Source: an uncultured Bacteroidales bacterium (GTDB lineage Bacteria; Bacteroidota; Bacteroidia; Bacteroidales; Bacteroidaceae). From it: 63,311 nt of DNA. This document shows positions 55,320 through 63,311 of the stretch, piece by piece; position 1 is the stretch's first letter; each line of letters starts with the position of its first letter. The position numbers and the translations under genes are program-made. Where the stretch lies: contig CADAZW010000001.1 in assembly GCA_902792555.1 (NCBI GenBank), forward strand, positions 1 to 63,311. The letters run 5' to 3'. Below the pieces are notes generated by a model that saw only the letters and a list, made by a program, of their open reading frames with translations, was not told the DNA's origin and did no database searches.

Positions 55320-55373
55320 TCCTTTTTCGTTCTTTTTTGGGTGATATTGCACAACGATATCGGAAGTTTGCGC

Positions 55374-55381
55374 TATCTTTG
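55374..55381 (+). promoter_or_regulatory. -7 promoter box of the DUF3472 gene
   Basis: TATCTTTG, 69 nt before the ATG at 55451. Confidence 0.68.
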
Positions 55382-55450
55382 CATGATAGTATGATGCCCT
55401 CTTAAGGAATCGATGTCATTATTTGCAAAAACACGTAACACATAAATTAA

Positions 55451-58400
55451 ATGAAAAAAGCTTTATTCTATGTGGCAGCCGTCATAGCGATGGCCTTTAT
55501 CTCCGACACTGCCTCCGCCCAGAAATGGCAGGCCAAGATTGACACCCTTTGGGCCAGTCACCGCTATGAGCAGGTGGGCGACAAGTACACCCTAAGCAAC
55601 TCCAACTACACCTCCATGAAGGGATGGTCCGAAAACGGTGCCACTGTCGTCTACTACTGGCGCATCGCCCCAGGCCATGTGAGGGCAGACCTCGTTTATA
55701 CCCCCAACTATATGCGCCGCCCCGTATTCGGCATCAAGGTCATCCGCGTCAACACTGACGAGCTGATGTATGAAGGCACAATCGCCACCACATCCTACAA
55801 GAAGGAGCAGACCACCATAGAAGCCATCAGCGACATCAACATACCCGCCGACGAGTATTACCGCATAGAGTTTACGGTTGACAACCCGTCGTATGTCAAC
55901 TATATCCACTACTTCCTGGTGCAGCGTGAAAATGCCTTGCCCGTGGCCACCATGTCTAACATGGGCGGTACCGGCAGCCACCTCTTCGATTTTGGCACCA
56001 CCGACCCACTGGCTCCGGCAGGCAATGCCTACGACTGGGCCTATGTGGAGGGCATGGTACTGAGCGAGCATCAGCATCCTTGCGACTACTTCATGACCAT
56101 CGGCGCACTCAACAGCTACATGGGTTTCCAGACCAATGGCCGAGTGAACAACGGTACCGATTTCAACCGCCGCGTCCTCTTCTCCGTATGGGACAACGGC
56201 AACACCGACGAAGACCCTGACCTGCCCGAGTATATGCAGGCCGAGGTGTTTGACTACAACCACGAGGGAGTATCCGGCCACGGCGGTGGCGAAGGCTCCA
56301 CCGGCTCGGTAATGTTTATGGACAAGACCTGGTACTGGCAACCCGACCACTGGGTACAGTTCCTGCTCAATGTTCGCCCTGAGAATGTACGCATCCCCAT
56401 GAAGGACAAGCATGGCAACGACTCCATAGCCGAGGCAGAGAACACAGTGATGACCGCGTGGTACAAGATGGACAACTGGCCCGAGTGGCAGTATATGGCC
56501 TCCATCCGCGCTGCCTTCATCAATCAGCTAATTGGCGGATGGTACAGTTTCATCGAGAACTTCGGCGGCAACGAGGGCTGGGGCAAGCACCGCGTAAACT
56601 ATCGCCATGCTTTCATGCGCTCAGCTGCCAGCGGCGAATGGTATAACCGCAACTATGTCAACTTCTTCCCCTGCTACACTGCCGAGCGCCCCAAGTCAGA
56701 GGCCAGCCACGGAGCCTCCGGCACCATGGACAACACCTTCTTCCTGGAGTACGGCGGTTACAACGTGCACTATGACAGCGCCCACTATACCTCGCTCCTT
56801 GAGGACAAGACCTGCGTTGACACCATCAACCTTGACCGCCTCAACGACCGCATCGACCAGGCCCTCAAGCTCTCCAACCGCTATTATGTCAATCAGAATA
56901 TCAATAAGGCATGCCCCACCTATCCCAAGAGCGACTGGACGGCGTCATCCAACGACGGCGTCAATCCCGCCCATGCCCTAGATAATAATATGCAGACCCA
57001 CTGGTATGCTGCCGGCAGCGGCACTCACACCATCAACTTCAGCGCCAGCGAGGACCACGTGATCACCTCCTTCATAGCCAAATCCACAGCCAACAGGTGC
57101 CGACTGGTTGATGTCTATACCTCCGACAACGGCCAGGACTGGACCCTCGCCGCCGACAGCATCTATATGCACAACCACAACGACTGCGAGGTCAGCCTGC
57201 CCCATAGCGTTAAGACCAAGAATATCCGCCTCGTCTTCTACGACCACGTTCACGGCGACTACGTAACCATGCACGACATAGTCTTCAAGGGCGCCTACGA
57301 CCTTGATGCCATCAAGGAGGTAGCCAAAGAATATATTGACCATGAGAACGCACTCAACTACTACGCCAGCTCCGATCTTGAAGGCGTCAAGGCCGTCTAT
57401 GCCGACGGTGCCTGCACCGATGCTGAAGCTCTGAGCGTAGCCCTCAAGCAAATGGCCATGAACGGCACCCTGCTTAAGTATGGCAAAGCCGCCCAGAAGA
57501 ACAATGTGGCCGCCGATAATGCCTACCTCATCAGCGCCACCACCAACCGCGGTTACCTTTGCGCCACTCCTGACGGCAAGGTCACCATCAAGGAGAGTGC
57601 CGCCGATGGAGCCCTGACACAGTATGCCACCAAGGTTGACGTGACCGATCCCTACAACTCATGGCAGGTGCTCTCCACCGAGCGTTATGCCGACACCTAT
57701 TACCTCTACAATATCGGCACCGCCAAATACCTAACCCTCAAGAATGGCAGTCCAGCCCTTGCCGATGAGCCCTATGCGCTCGGCGTAAGTGGCACAGGCT
57801 CCCGCCTCAATTTCTCCTGCACCGACACCCACGACGCCGCCAACGGCATGGCTCTGGCCTTCGACCTTGCTTCGGCCGTACAGCCGGTGACCGTAGCCCC
57901 GCGCATTAAGGGTCAGAACTTCGTACTCTACAACAACTATTACCTCCGCCCGGAAAACCACGCCACTCTCGCCCTCATCGAGCAAGCCACCACCCAGCCG
58001 CGACTCGATGCCGCCGTTGAGCGTGCCGGCCGCCTGCTGGCCCTGGAAGACGGCATCGTGGGCAGCCTTGCCGACCAGGCTGAGAAGCAGGCCATTGCCG
58101 ACCTGTACAACAATGGCAACGTGGCTACCGCCAACCTCACAGCCCTGGAAGATGCCATCCTCAATGCCAAATATGTAGAGATTGACAAGCACCACACCTA
58201 TCGCATCATAGCCGACAACGACGCTGAGGAAAGCAGTTGCATAACCGTCAGTTCACCATGGCTCACCATGGCCAAAGAGTCCGCCGAGGCCAGCCAGATG
58301 TGGACCATCATTCCCGAGGCCTCAGGCTATCGCTTCAGTTCGCAGCAGTACGGATTCGACATGCAGCCCATCGAGGGCTATGGCAACCTCCACCTCACCG

Positions 58401-59143
58401 CTGCCGACAAGTCATTTGCCTACCATTTATCCCAGGCTACCGAGGGCAGCTTCTATCTCTCTCAGGGTTCCTTCCACCCCTACACCGCCAATAGCAAGGG
58501 CACCAACGTAGCCTTCCAAAAACAGAGTGCCGACGGCTCACGGTGGAAGATTAAGCCCGTCGAGACCTACGATGTCAAGCTCAACGCCAGCGGCGTAGGC
58601 CTAATGTACGTAGACTTCGACACCAAACTGCCTGAGGGAGTCAGCGCCTACATAGCCGACCATGTATCCTCCAGCGGCGTCATCAGCCTACTCCAACTCA
58701 CCGACGCCATTCCCCACTCCACTGCAGTGGTGTTGCGCGGCGAGCCCTACGCCACCGTGTCACTCACCGTGGCAGGCCGTGAGCTAGAGCCCTATGACGG
58801 AGCCAACATCCTCACCGGCACCTTGCTCAAGAAGACAGGCCTCGCCAAGGGCACATGCTACAGCCTCAAAACATCCGGCGGCCAAGCCGTCATGAAGACA
58901 TCCGCCGTGGCCACCACCATTGCCGACAACAAGGCCTACATCCTCAGCACAGAGGGAATGCCCGAGCTGGACACCTATACCTTCGACTTTGAGAATATCA
59001 TCGACTCCGTCACCCCCATAGAGAGCAAGCCTCAAGCCACGAGCCTCAAGCCTCAAGCCACCTACGACCTCCAGGGTCGTCCCACCGATGCCAGCACCCC
59101 CGGCATCAAGATAACCAACGGCAAGAAAACCGCTAACCGATAG
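55451..59143 (+). CDS. large secreted DUF5077/DUF3472-type protein with an F5/8C-like domain
   Basis: 1230 residues. Signal peptide MKKALFYVAAVIAMAFIS (cleavage near ASA). Residues about 28-150 fit the DUF5077-like domain, and about 155-430 the DUF3472 domain, with WYWQPDHWVQFLLNVRPENV and GNEGWGKHRVNYRHA. A discoidin-like (F5/8C) domain with SNDGVNPAHALDNNMQTHWY spans about 505-625. The second half has ricin-like or jelly-roll segments and ends in a Prevotella-type C-terminal tail (TYDLQGRPTD, GIKITNGKK), possibly a secretion or anchoring signal. A small 10-bp coding repeat (GCCTCAAGCC) lies near 59030-59070. Probable surface or secreted carbohydrate-associated protein; activity unknown. Confidence 0.82.
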   Translation: MKKALFYVAAVIAMAFISDTASAQKWQAKIDTLWASHRYEQVGDKYTLSNSNYTSMKGWSENGATVVYYWRIAPGHVRADLVYTPNYMRRPVFGIKVIRVNTDELMYEGTIATTSYKKEQTTIEAISDINIPADEYYRIEFTVDNPSYVNYIHYFLVQRENALPVATMSNMGGTGSHLFDFGTTDPLAPAGNAYDWAYVEGMVLSEHQHPCDYFMTIGALNSYMGFQTNGRVNNGTDFNRRVLFSVWDNGNTDEDPDLPEYMQAEVFDYNHEGVSGHGGGEGSTGSVMFMDKTWYWQPDHWVQFLLNVRPENVRIPMKDKHGNDSIAEAENTVMTAWYKMDNWPEWQYMASIRAAFINQLIGGWYSFIENFGGNEGWGKHRVNYRHAFMRSAASGEWYNRNYVNFFPCYTAERPKSEASHGASGTMDNTFFLEYGGYNVHYDSAHYTSLLEDKTCVDTINLDRLNDRIDQALKLSNRYYVNQNINKACPTYPKSDWTASSNDGVNPAHALDNNMQTHWYAAGSGTHTINFSASEDHVITSFIAKSTANRCRLVDVYTSDNGQDWTLAADSIYMHNHNDCEVSLPHSVKTKNIRLVFYDHVHGDYVTMHDIVFKGAYDLDAIKEVAKEYIDHENALNYYASSDLEGVKAVYADGACTDAEALSVALKQMAMNGTLLKYGKAAQKNNVAADNAYLISATTNRGYLCATPDGKVTIKESAADGALTQYATKVDVTDPYNSWQVLSTERYADTYYLYNIGTAKYLTLKNGSPALADEPYALGVSGTGSRLNFSCTDTHDAANGMALAFDLASAVQPVTVAPRIKGQNFVLYNNYYLRPENHATLALIEQATTQPRLDAAVERAGRLLALEDGIVGSLADQAEKQAIADLYNNGNVATANLTALEDAILNAKYVEIDKHHTYRIIADNDAEESSCITVSSPWLTMAKESAEASQMWTIIPEASGYRFSSQQYGFDMQPIEGYGNLHLTAADKSFAYHLSQATEGSFYLSQGSFHPYTANSKGTNVAFQKQSADGSRWKIKPVETYDVKLNASGVGLMYVDFDTKLPEGVSAYIADHVSSSGVISLLQLTDAIPHSTAVVLRGEPYATVSLTVAGRELEPYDGANILTGTLLKKTGLAKGTCYSLKTSGGQAVMKTSAVATTIADNKAYILSTEGMPELDTYTFDFENIIDSVTPIESKPQATSLKPQATYDLQGRPTDASTPGIKITNGKKTANR

Positions 59144-59213
59144 AACCACAAACCTATAACTTTACCTCTCCCTTTTAATTAAGAGGGGGACTCCCCATTT
59201 TCAAATAACAGCA

Positions 59214-62200
59214 ATGAACAACCTCCGTTTTACATCCTTTAGAAAGGCTTTCACGGCATTAACCGCCGCAGTGGCGCTGTGCCTGTCAGGCAGCATCCAT
59301 GCCCAATCAGAAGAACTGACTGAGGGATACTACCGCATCATCTCCGCCGGCAACGGCACCGGCTATTACACCGGCGACACCCCACCCGATGTCAATTACA
59401 ACTATGAGGGCAAGGTGGCGTGGTACAATGACGGAGGTCTCGTCCGCTGGGCCACCTACGACCCCAACGACTACAGTATGATTTACCAGCTGAAGAAGGA
59501 CGACTCCGGCGCCTGGCTCATCTTTAATCTGCGCGACCAATCCTACGTAGAGGCTGGCACCAAGTCCTATGGCGGCCAGGTGTCCGCCTCCAGCACTCCC
59601 ACCGCTCAGGAACTCATAGCTGTGGATGGTGGCAAGTGGATGATCAAGGCCGCCAGCTCGCGATTTATCTACTCCATGACCGCCAGCCATAACGGTCTCG
59701 ATGCCGAAGATGCCAATCTCAGCGTATGGGGCACCACCGAAGAGGGAGCAAGGTTTGGTGTCAACCTGTGGTATGTCAATCCCGTACCCGAGGAAGTGGT
59801 CAGCTATCTACGCGACAATGATATGCAGGGCACCCTCTCCATCGCCACCGACCCCGAAGCGCCTCAGCCTGGCAAGAAATACGTTATCAAGAATGCCACC
59901 GCTGATTTCTACATCACCTCCGAAGGAGGCATGACCAACCTGGCCCTGCCCGAGAAACCCTACTTCTGGCAGATTGAGGCCAGTGGTCGCGATGTTGACG
60001 GCTATCCCACCTATTTCCTCAAATCCGTAGATAAGGGCGCCTATTGGCAGCACATTGACTACGCCGCCAAGAGGTGGGACGACGGCAATCCATACGATGC
60101 CTACGACTGGTATGACTATGCCGGCCTCAATGCCGAAATGGGCCCCGCCACCACCGCCATGGAGGTCACCGTGCTCGCCGCCTCCTCCACCGCCAACTGG
60201 CGCAGCGAGGGAGCCACATCAGGCTATGTGCTAGCCATGCGCGACCCCGTGGTGGCTAACAAGACCTACTACTACAAGCTCGGCCATCAGGACAACAATG
60301 TCGGCATGGAACCCTGGAATGAGGGCGTGGGCTGGCTCTTCTATCCCGTCAGCGACAGCAACGACGCCTACGAGGAACTGCAGAACACCATCGATGCCTA
60401 CGGCGCCATCGCCACCGCCGACCTCCCCATGAGCCCCGACCCAGGCTTCTACAGCTCCGACAAAGTCGAGGCCTACCTCGCCGCCCTCGAGAGCGCCAGG
60501 CAAGCCACGCGCAGTGCTCCCCGCACCAAGCTACGCCAGCTCAGCGAGGCTCTCAAGACTGCAGCCGAAGCCCTACAGCAGCCCAACCCAATCATCGAGG
60601 GCTACTACTATATCGTAACCGCGGGCAACGGCACCGGATATTACACTGGCGACACCCCACCCGACGTCAACTACAACTTTGAGTTCACCAATGCCATGTA
60701 CAATGAGGGCGACCTCGTCCACTGGAAGGCCTTCGACCCCAACGACTTCAACCAAATCTACCATTTCTATCCCGACGGCAACGGCAACTGGTTCGTGCAG
60801 TCCGCCCTCAACGCCACCTATATCAACAAAGGCACCAGCACCTACTCCACCAAGATATCCACCACCCTCGAGCCCACCACCGCCCAAGTGTTCGAACCCA
60901 TAGGCCAGGGCAAGTTCACCATCAAGCCTGACGGCAACCCCTACGTCTATTCCATGGCCGCCACCCATAACGGCAGCACCAATGACGAGGGCACCCTCAA
61001 CATTTGGGGTTCCTATTCCGAGGCCGTCAAATTCGGAGTCAACGTATGGTATGTCAAGGCAGTGTCCGCCGAGGTAATAGAAGAGTTCAACAAGACCGAT
61101 GCCGGCCTCATGGCCCTCTGCGCCAAGTATGAGGCAGCCATATCCTCCATGCCCACTGATGAGGAGCCCGGCTTCTACTTTGCCGACAATGTGCAGACTT
61201 TGCGCCAGGCTATCGCCACCGCCAGGGAACGCGCTACCACAACCCTTACCGACGAGGAGAAGGCCGAACTGCGCCAGCAACTCGAGACCGCCTACAACCA
61301 GGCCTGCGAGGTACGTCCCCTCACTGACGGCTATTACTACCTCGTCAGCAACTATGAGGCCTACCGGCAGACCTTTGGCAACTATCCCGCCATCTACACC
61401 ACCGCACTCAGCACCGGCGGCAACACCACCGCTTGCTACTATGACACTTTCGACCCCGACAATGCCAACTATATCTATAAGGTAAGCACCACAGGTGAGC
61501 CCGGTACCTTCCACGTGCAGAACGCCTACACCTTGCGCTATCTCAACACCGGTGAAGGCACCGGCCGTGCAGGCGGAGTCTTTACCAGCACCCCCGACAT
61601 CGTCAACAGCCAGATTGTACGTTGGCACTCCGCCGGCAAGTTCTGGATGGCCGACCAGCAGGCCTCCGACATAGGCCACGCCATCGCCAACCCCTCCGCG
61701 CTCAACAAGCGCCTGTTCATCGTCGGCGGTACATCCTTCACCGACAACATCCCCGCCGACCTCAGCGGCTATAACACATGGTCCTTCATCCCCCTCACCG
61801 AGAGCCAGGCCGCCACGCTCATTGCCGCCCAGCGCGACAATGACGCCCGCACCCTCCAGGCTTACAACCAGATGGTCTCCTACGCCGACGAGATCAGCGC
61901 CGCCTATCAGGAAATTATCACCGATCAGGAAGGTCTCTACAATAGCACCGCCGTCACTATGCTCAAGTCACGCCACAGCACCGTGCAGAGCCTTGTCAGC
62001 ATCCGTCCCTACGACATCGCCACTCCCGCCTCCACCTATGCCGAGGCCGAGGCCGACCTGCGTGATGCCTACCAGGCAGTGCTCACCACCAAGCCCGACA
62101 CCACCAGCAACCAACAACTCACCGGCATCCCCATCGGAGCCGTTTCCGTTGACTATACCACCAGTCAGCCCTCAACCACTGTCAATATGCCCGCCGAGGC

Positions 62201-63311
62201 CTTCGACAACGACTATACCACCATTTATGCCGCCTACGACCGCAGCACTGGATGGGTAGGTCTCGACCTCGGCCAGAAATATGTGATTGACCGCATAGCC
62301 TATGCCCCGCGCGCCGGATGGGCCAGCCGCATGGTGCTCGGTATCTTCGAGGGCGCCAACGAGCCCGACTTCAGCGATGCCATGCCCTTCTACATGATAC
62401 GCACCGCCCCCGAGTATGAGCAGCTAACTTCCGACACCGTGCTCTGCACTCGCGGATTCCGCTATGTGCGCTACATTGGCCCCAACGAGTCGCGCTGCAA
62501 CGTCAGTGAGCTCCGCTTCTACGGCCATCCCGGCCGTGGCGACGATAGCCAGCTCCTCCAGCTCACCAATCTGCCCACCGTTATCATCCGCACCCAGGCC
62601 AACGTAGCCGATGTCACCTCCAAGAGCACCTGGCTTCCCGGCATGGCCTACGTCATCTCCGACGGCGGCACAGCCTTTAAGGGCGACACCATGACCGTGC
62701 GCGGCCGCGGCAACGGCAGCTGGACCTTCCCCAAGAAACCCTACAAACTAAAGTTCGCTGGCAAGACACGACTTCTCGACATGCCCGCCAAGGCGCGCGA
62801 ATGGACTCTCATCAACAACTACGGCGACAAGACCCTCATCCGCAATGCCATAGCCTTTGAGATTAGCCGCATCTTCGAGATGGACTACACACCCGCCCTC
62901 TCTCTGGTGGATGTCATCTTCAACGGCCAGTACAAGGGCAGCTATCAGCTCTGCGACCAGGTGGAGGTGCGCAAGAACCGCGTCGACATCACCGAAATGA
63001 CCCCCGACGACAATGAGGGCGAGGCCCTTACCGGAGGCTATCTCATCGAGCTCGATGCCTATGCCGGCGGCGAGCCCAAGCGCTTCACCTCCAATCCCTA
63101 CAGCATACCCGTAACTGTCCACTATCCCAAGCACGACGAGATCACCGATCAGCAGTTCAGCTACATCGTCAGCACCTTCAATGACCTCTGCGCCCGCGTA
63201 TTCTCCAAAGAGTTTAAAGACCCCGACCTTGGCTACTCCGCCTTGCTGGCCGAGGACACTTGGCTCAAATACTTCCTCATAGCCGAGCTCAGCGGCAATA
63301 CCGACAGCTAC
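59214..63311 (+). CDS. CotH-kinase-family secreted protein with repeat modules (3' end outside window)
   Basis: Open from the ATG at 59214 to the right edge, 1366 codons, no stop. Signal sequence MNNLRFTSFRKAFTALTAAV (cleavage near HAQ). The EGYY...NIWG...FGVNVWY module occurs at about residues 37-190 and 465-625; a GKKYVIKNA...YDWYDYAGLNAE module lies between them. A discoidin-like domain (AFDNDYTTIYAAYD) is near 979-1100, and from about 1113 a CotH domain begins: MTVRGRGNGSWTFPKKPYKLKF, WTLINNYGDKTLIRNAIAFE and YKGSYQLCDQVEVRKNRVDI. CotH proteins include atypical protein kinases of spore coats; Bacteroidetes versions are mostly uncharacterised. Follows the DUF3472 gene after 70 bp, probably co-transcribed. 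Paralogous with the giant protein at the left edge. Confidence 0.87.
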   Translation, partial: MNNLRFTSFRKAFTALTAAVALCLSGSIHAQSEELTEGYYRIISAGNGTGYYTGDTPPDVNYNYEGKVAWYNDGGLVRWATYDPNDYSMIYQLKKDDSGAWLIFNLRDQSYVEAGTKSYGGQVSASSTPTAQELIAVDGGKWMIKAASSRFIYSMTASHNGLDAEDANLSVWGTTEEGARFGVNLWYVNPVPEEVVSYLRDNDMQGTLSIATDPEAPQPGKKYVIKNATADFYITSEGGMTNLALPEKPYFWQIEASGRDVDGYPTYFLKSVDKGAYWQHIDYAAKRWDDGNPYDAYDWYDYAGLNAEMGPATTAMEVTVLAASSTANWRSEGATSGYVLAMRDPVVANKTYYYKLGHQDNNVGMEPWNEGVGWLFYPVSDSNDAYEELQNTIDAYGAIATADLPMSPDPGFYSSDKVEAYLAALESARQATRSAPRTKLRQLSEALKTAAEALQQPNPIIEGYYYIVTAGNGTGYYTGDTPPDVNYNFEFTNAMYNEGDLVHWKAFDPNDFNQIYHFYPDGNGNWFVQSALNATYINKGTSTYSTKISTTLEPTTAQVFEPIGQGKFTIKPDGNPYVYSMAATHNGSTNDEGTLNIWGSYSEAVKFGVNVWYVKAVSAEVIEEFNKTDAGLMALCAKYEAAISSMPTDEEPGFYFADNVQTLRQAIATARERATTTLTDEEKAELRQQLETAYNQACEVRPLTDGYYYLVSNYEAYRQTFGNYPAIYTTALSTGGNTTACYYDTFDPDNANYIYKVSTTGEPGTFHVQNAYTLRYLNTGEGTGRAGGVFTSTPDIVNSQIVRWHSAGKFWMADQQASDIGHAIANPSALNKRLFIVGGTSFTDNIPADLSGYNTWSFIPLTESQAATLIAAQRDNDARTLQAYNQMVSYADEISAAYQEIITDQEGLYNSTAVTMLKSRHSTVQSLVSIRPYDIATPASTYAEAEADLRDAYQAVLTTKPDTTSNQQLTGIPIGAVSVDYTTSQPSTTVNMPAEAFDNDYTTIYAAYDRSTGWVGLDLGQKYVIDRIAYAPRAGWASRMVLGIFEGANEPDFSDAMPFYMIRTAPEYEQLTSDTVLCTRGFRYVRYIGPNESRCNVSELRFYGHPGRGDDSQLLQLTNLPTVIIRTQANVADVTSKSTWLPGMAYVISDGGTAFKGDTMTVRGRGNGSWTFPKKPYKLKFAGKTRLLDMPAKAREWTLINNYGDKTLIRNAIAFEISRIFEMDYTPALSLVDVIFNGQYKGSYQLCDQVEVRKNRVDITEMTPDDNEGEALTGGYLIELDAYAGGEPKRFTSNPYSIPVTVHYPKHDEITDQQFSYIVSTFNDLCARVFSKEFKDPDLGYSALLAEDTWLKYFLIAELSGNTDSY

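Overview
The window reads as a chromosomal segment of a GC-rich member of the Bacteroidales, most likely a gut commensal of the Prevotellaceae/Muribaculaceae kind. Evidence: promoters carry the Bacteroidetes -7 box TAnnTTTG; there is a complete Na+-NQR operon; the tmRNA tag is GENNYALAA; there are DUF3472, CotH and dockerin-like secreted proteins, a four-helix-bundle (S23-type) protein and a C1B peptidase with a signal peptide. Genus cannot be fixed from the sequence alone. No prophage, insertion sequence, CRISPR array or rRNA was seen.

Layout. 1-6422 (-): the start of a giant secreted modular protein that runs off the left edge. 6844-19070 (+): a PRTase-fold protein, a CodB-type permease, a PatB/MalY aminotransferase, a proline peptidase, a secreted C1 peptidase, recJ-recQ-aroB and a small HExxH membrane protein. 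19269-28968 (-): a two-TM protein, a dockerin/lectin-like secreted protein, pepD, a flippase-like membrane protein, a RecD-like helicase with a small membrane partner, and alaS. 29236-30470 (+): a MerR-type regulator and riboflavin synthase. 30949-42777 (-): a VanX-like dipeptidase, a shortened copper ATPase, yebC, an S23-type protein, pheT, dnaB, an M20 dipeptidase and an OPT transporter. 42907-43686 (+): an AlkD-like protein. 44135-47726 (-): tmRNA, tRNA-Glu, tRNA-Ser, a BASS transporter and thiC. 48119-55284 (+): nqrABCDEF and an overlapping MFS transporter. 55451-63311 (+): a DUF3472 protein and a CotH-domain protein that runs off the right edge. The two edge proteins are built from the same modules.

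The most unusual part is the non-coding DNA. All three convergent gene junctions (19070/19269, 30470/30949, 43686/44135), and no other junction, carry an array of 21-bp units with a CGCG core. Two dispersed families sit in other gaps: a roughly 165-235 bp element A and an approximately 80 bp hairpin element B whose stem shows compensatory changes between copies; one B copy lies inside the nqr operon. Short 7-bp or 9-bp tandem repeats of many different sequences sit directly beside the starts of housekeeping genes. Among proteins, the copper-type P-ATPase stands out because the nucleotide-binding domain between DKTGTLT and the hinge is essentially missing.

Many genes look co-transcribed (recJ-recQ, helicase-membrane protein, thiC-BASS, nqrA-F-MFS). 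Calls rest on reading translations and motifs; no database search was run.
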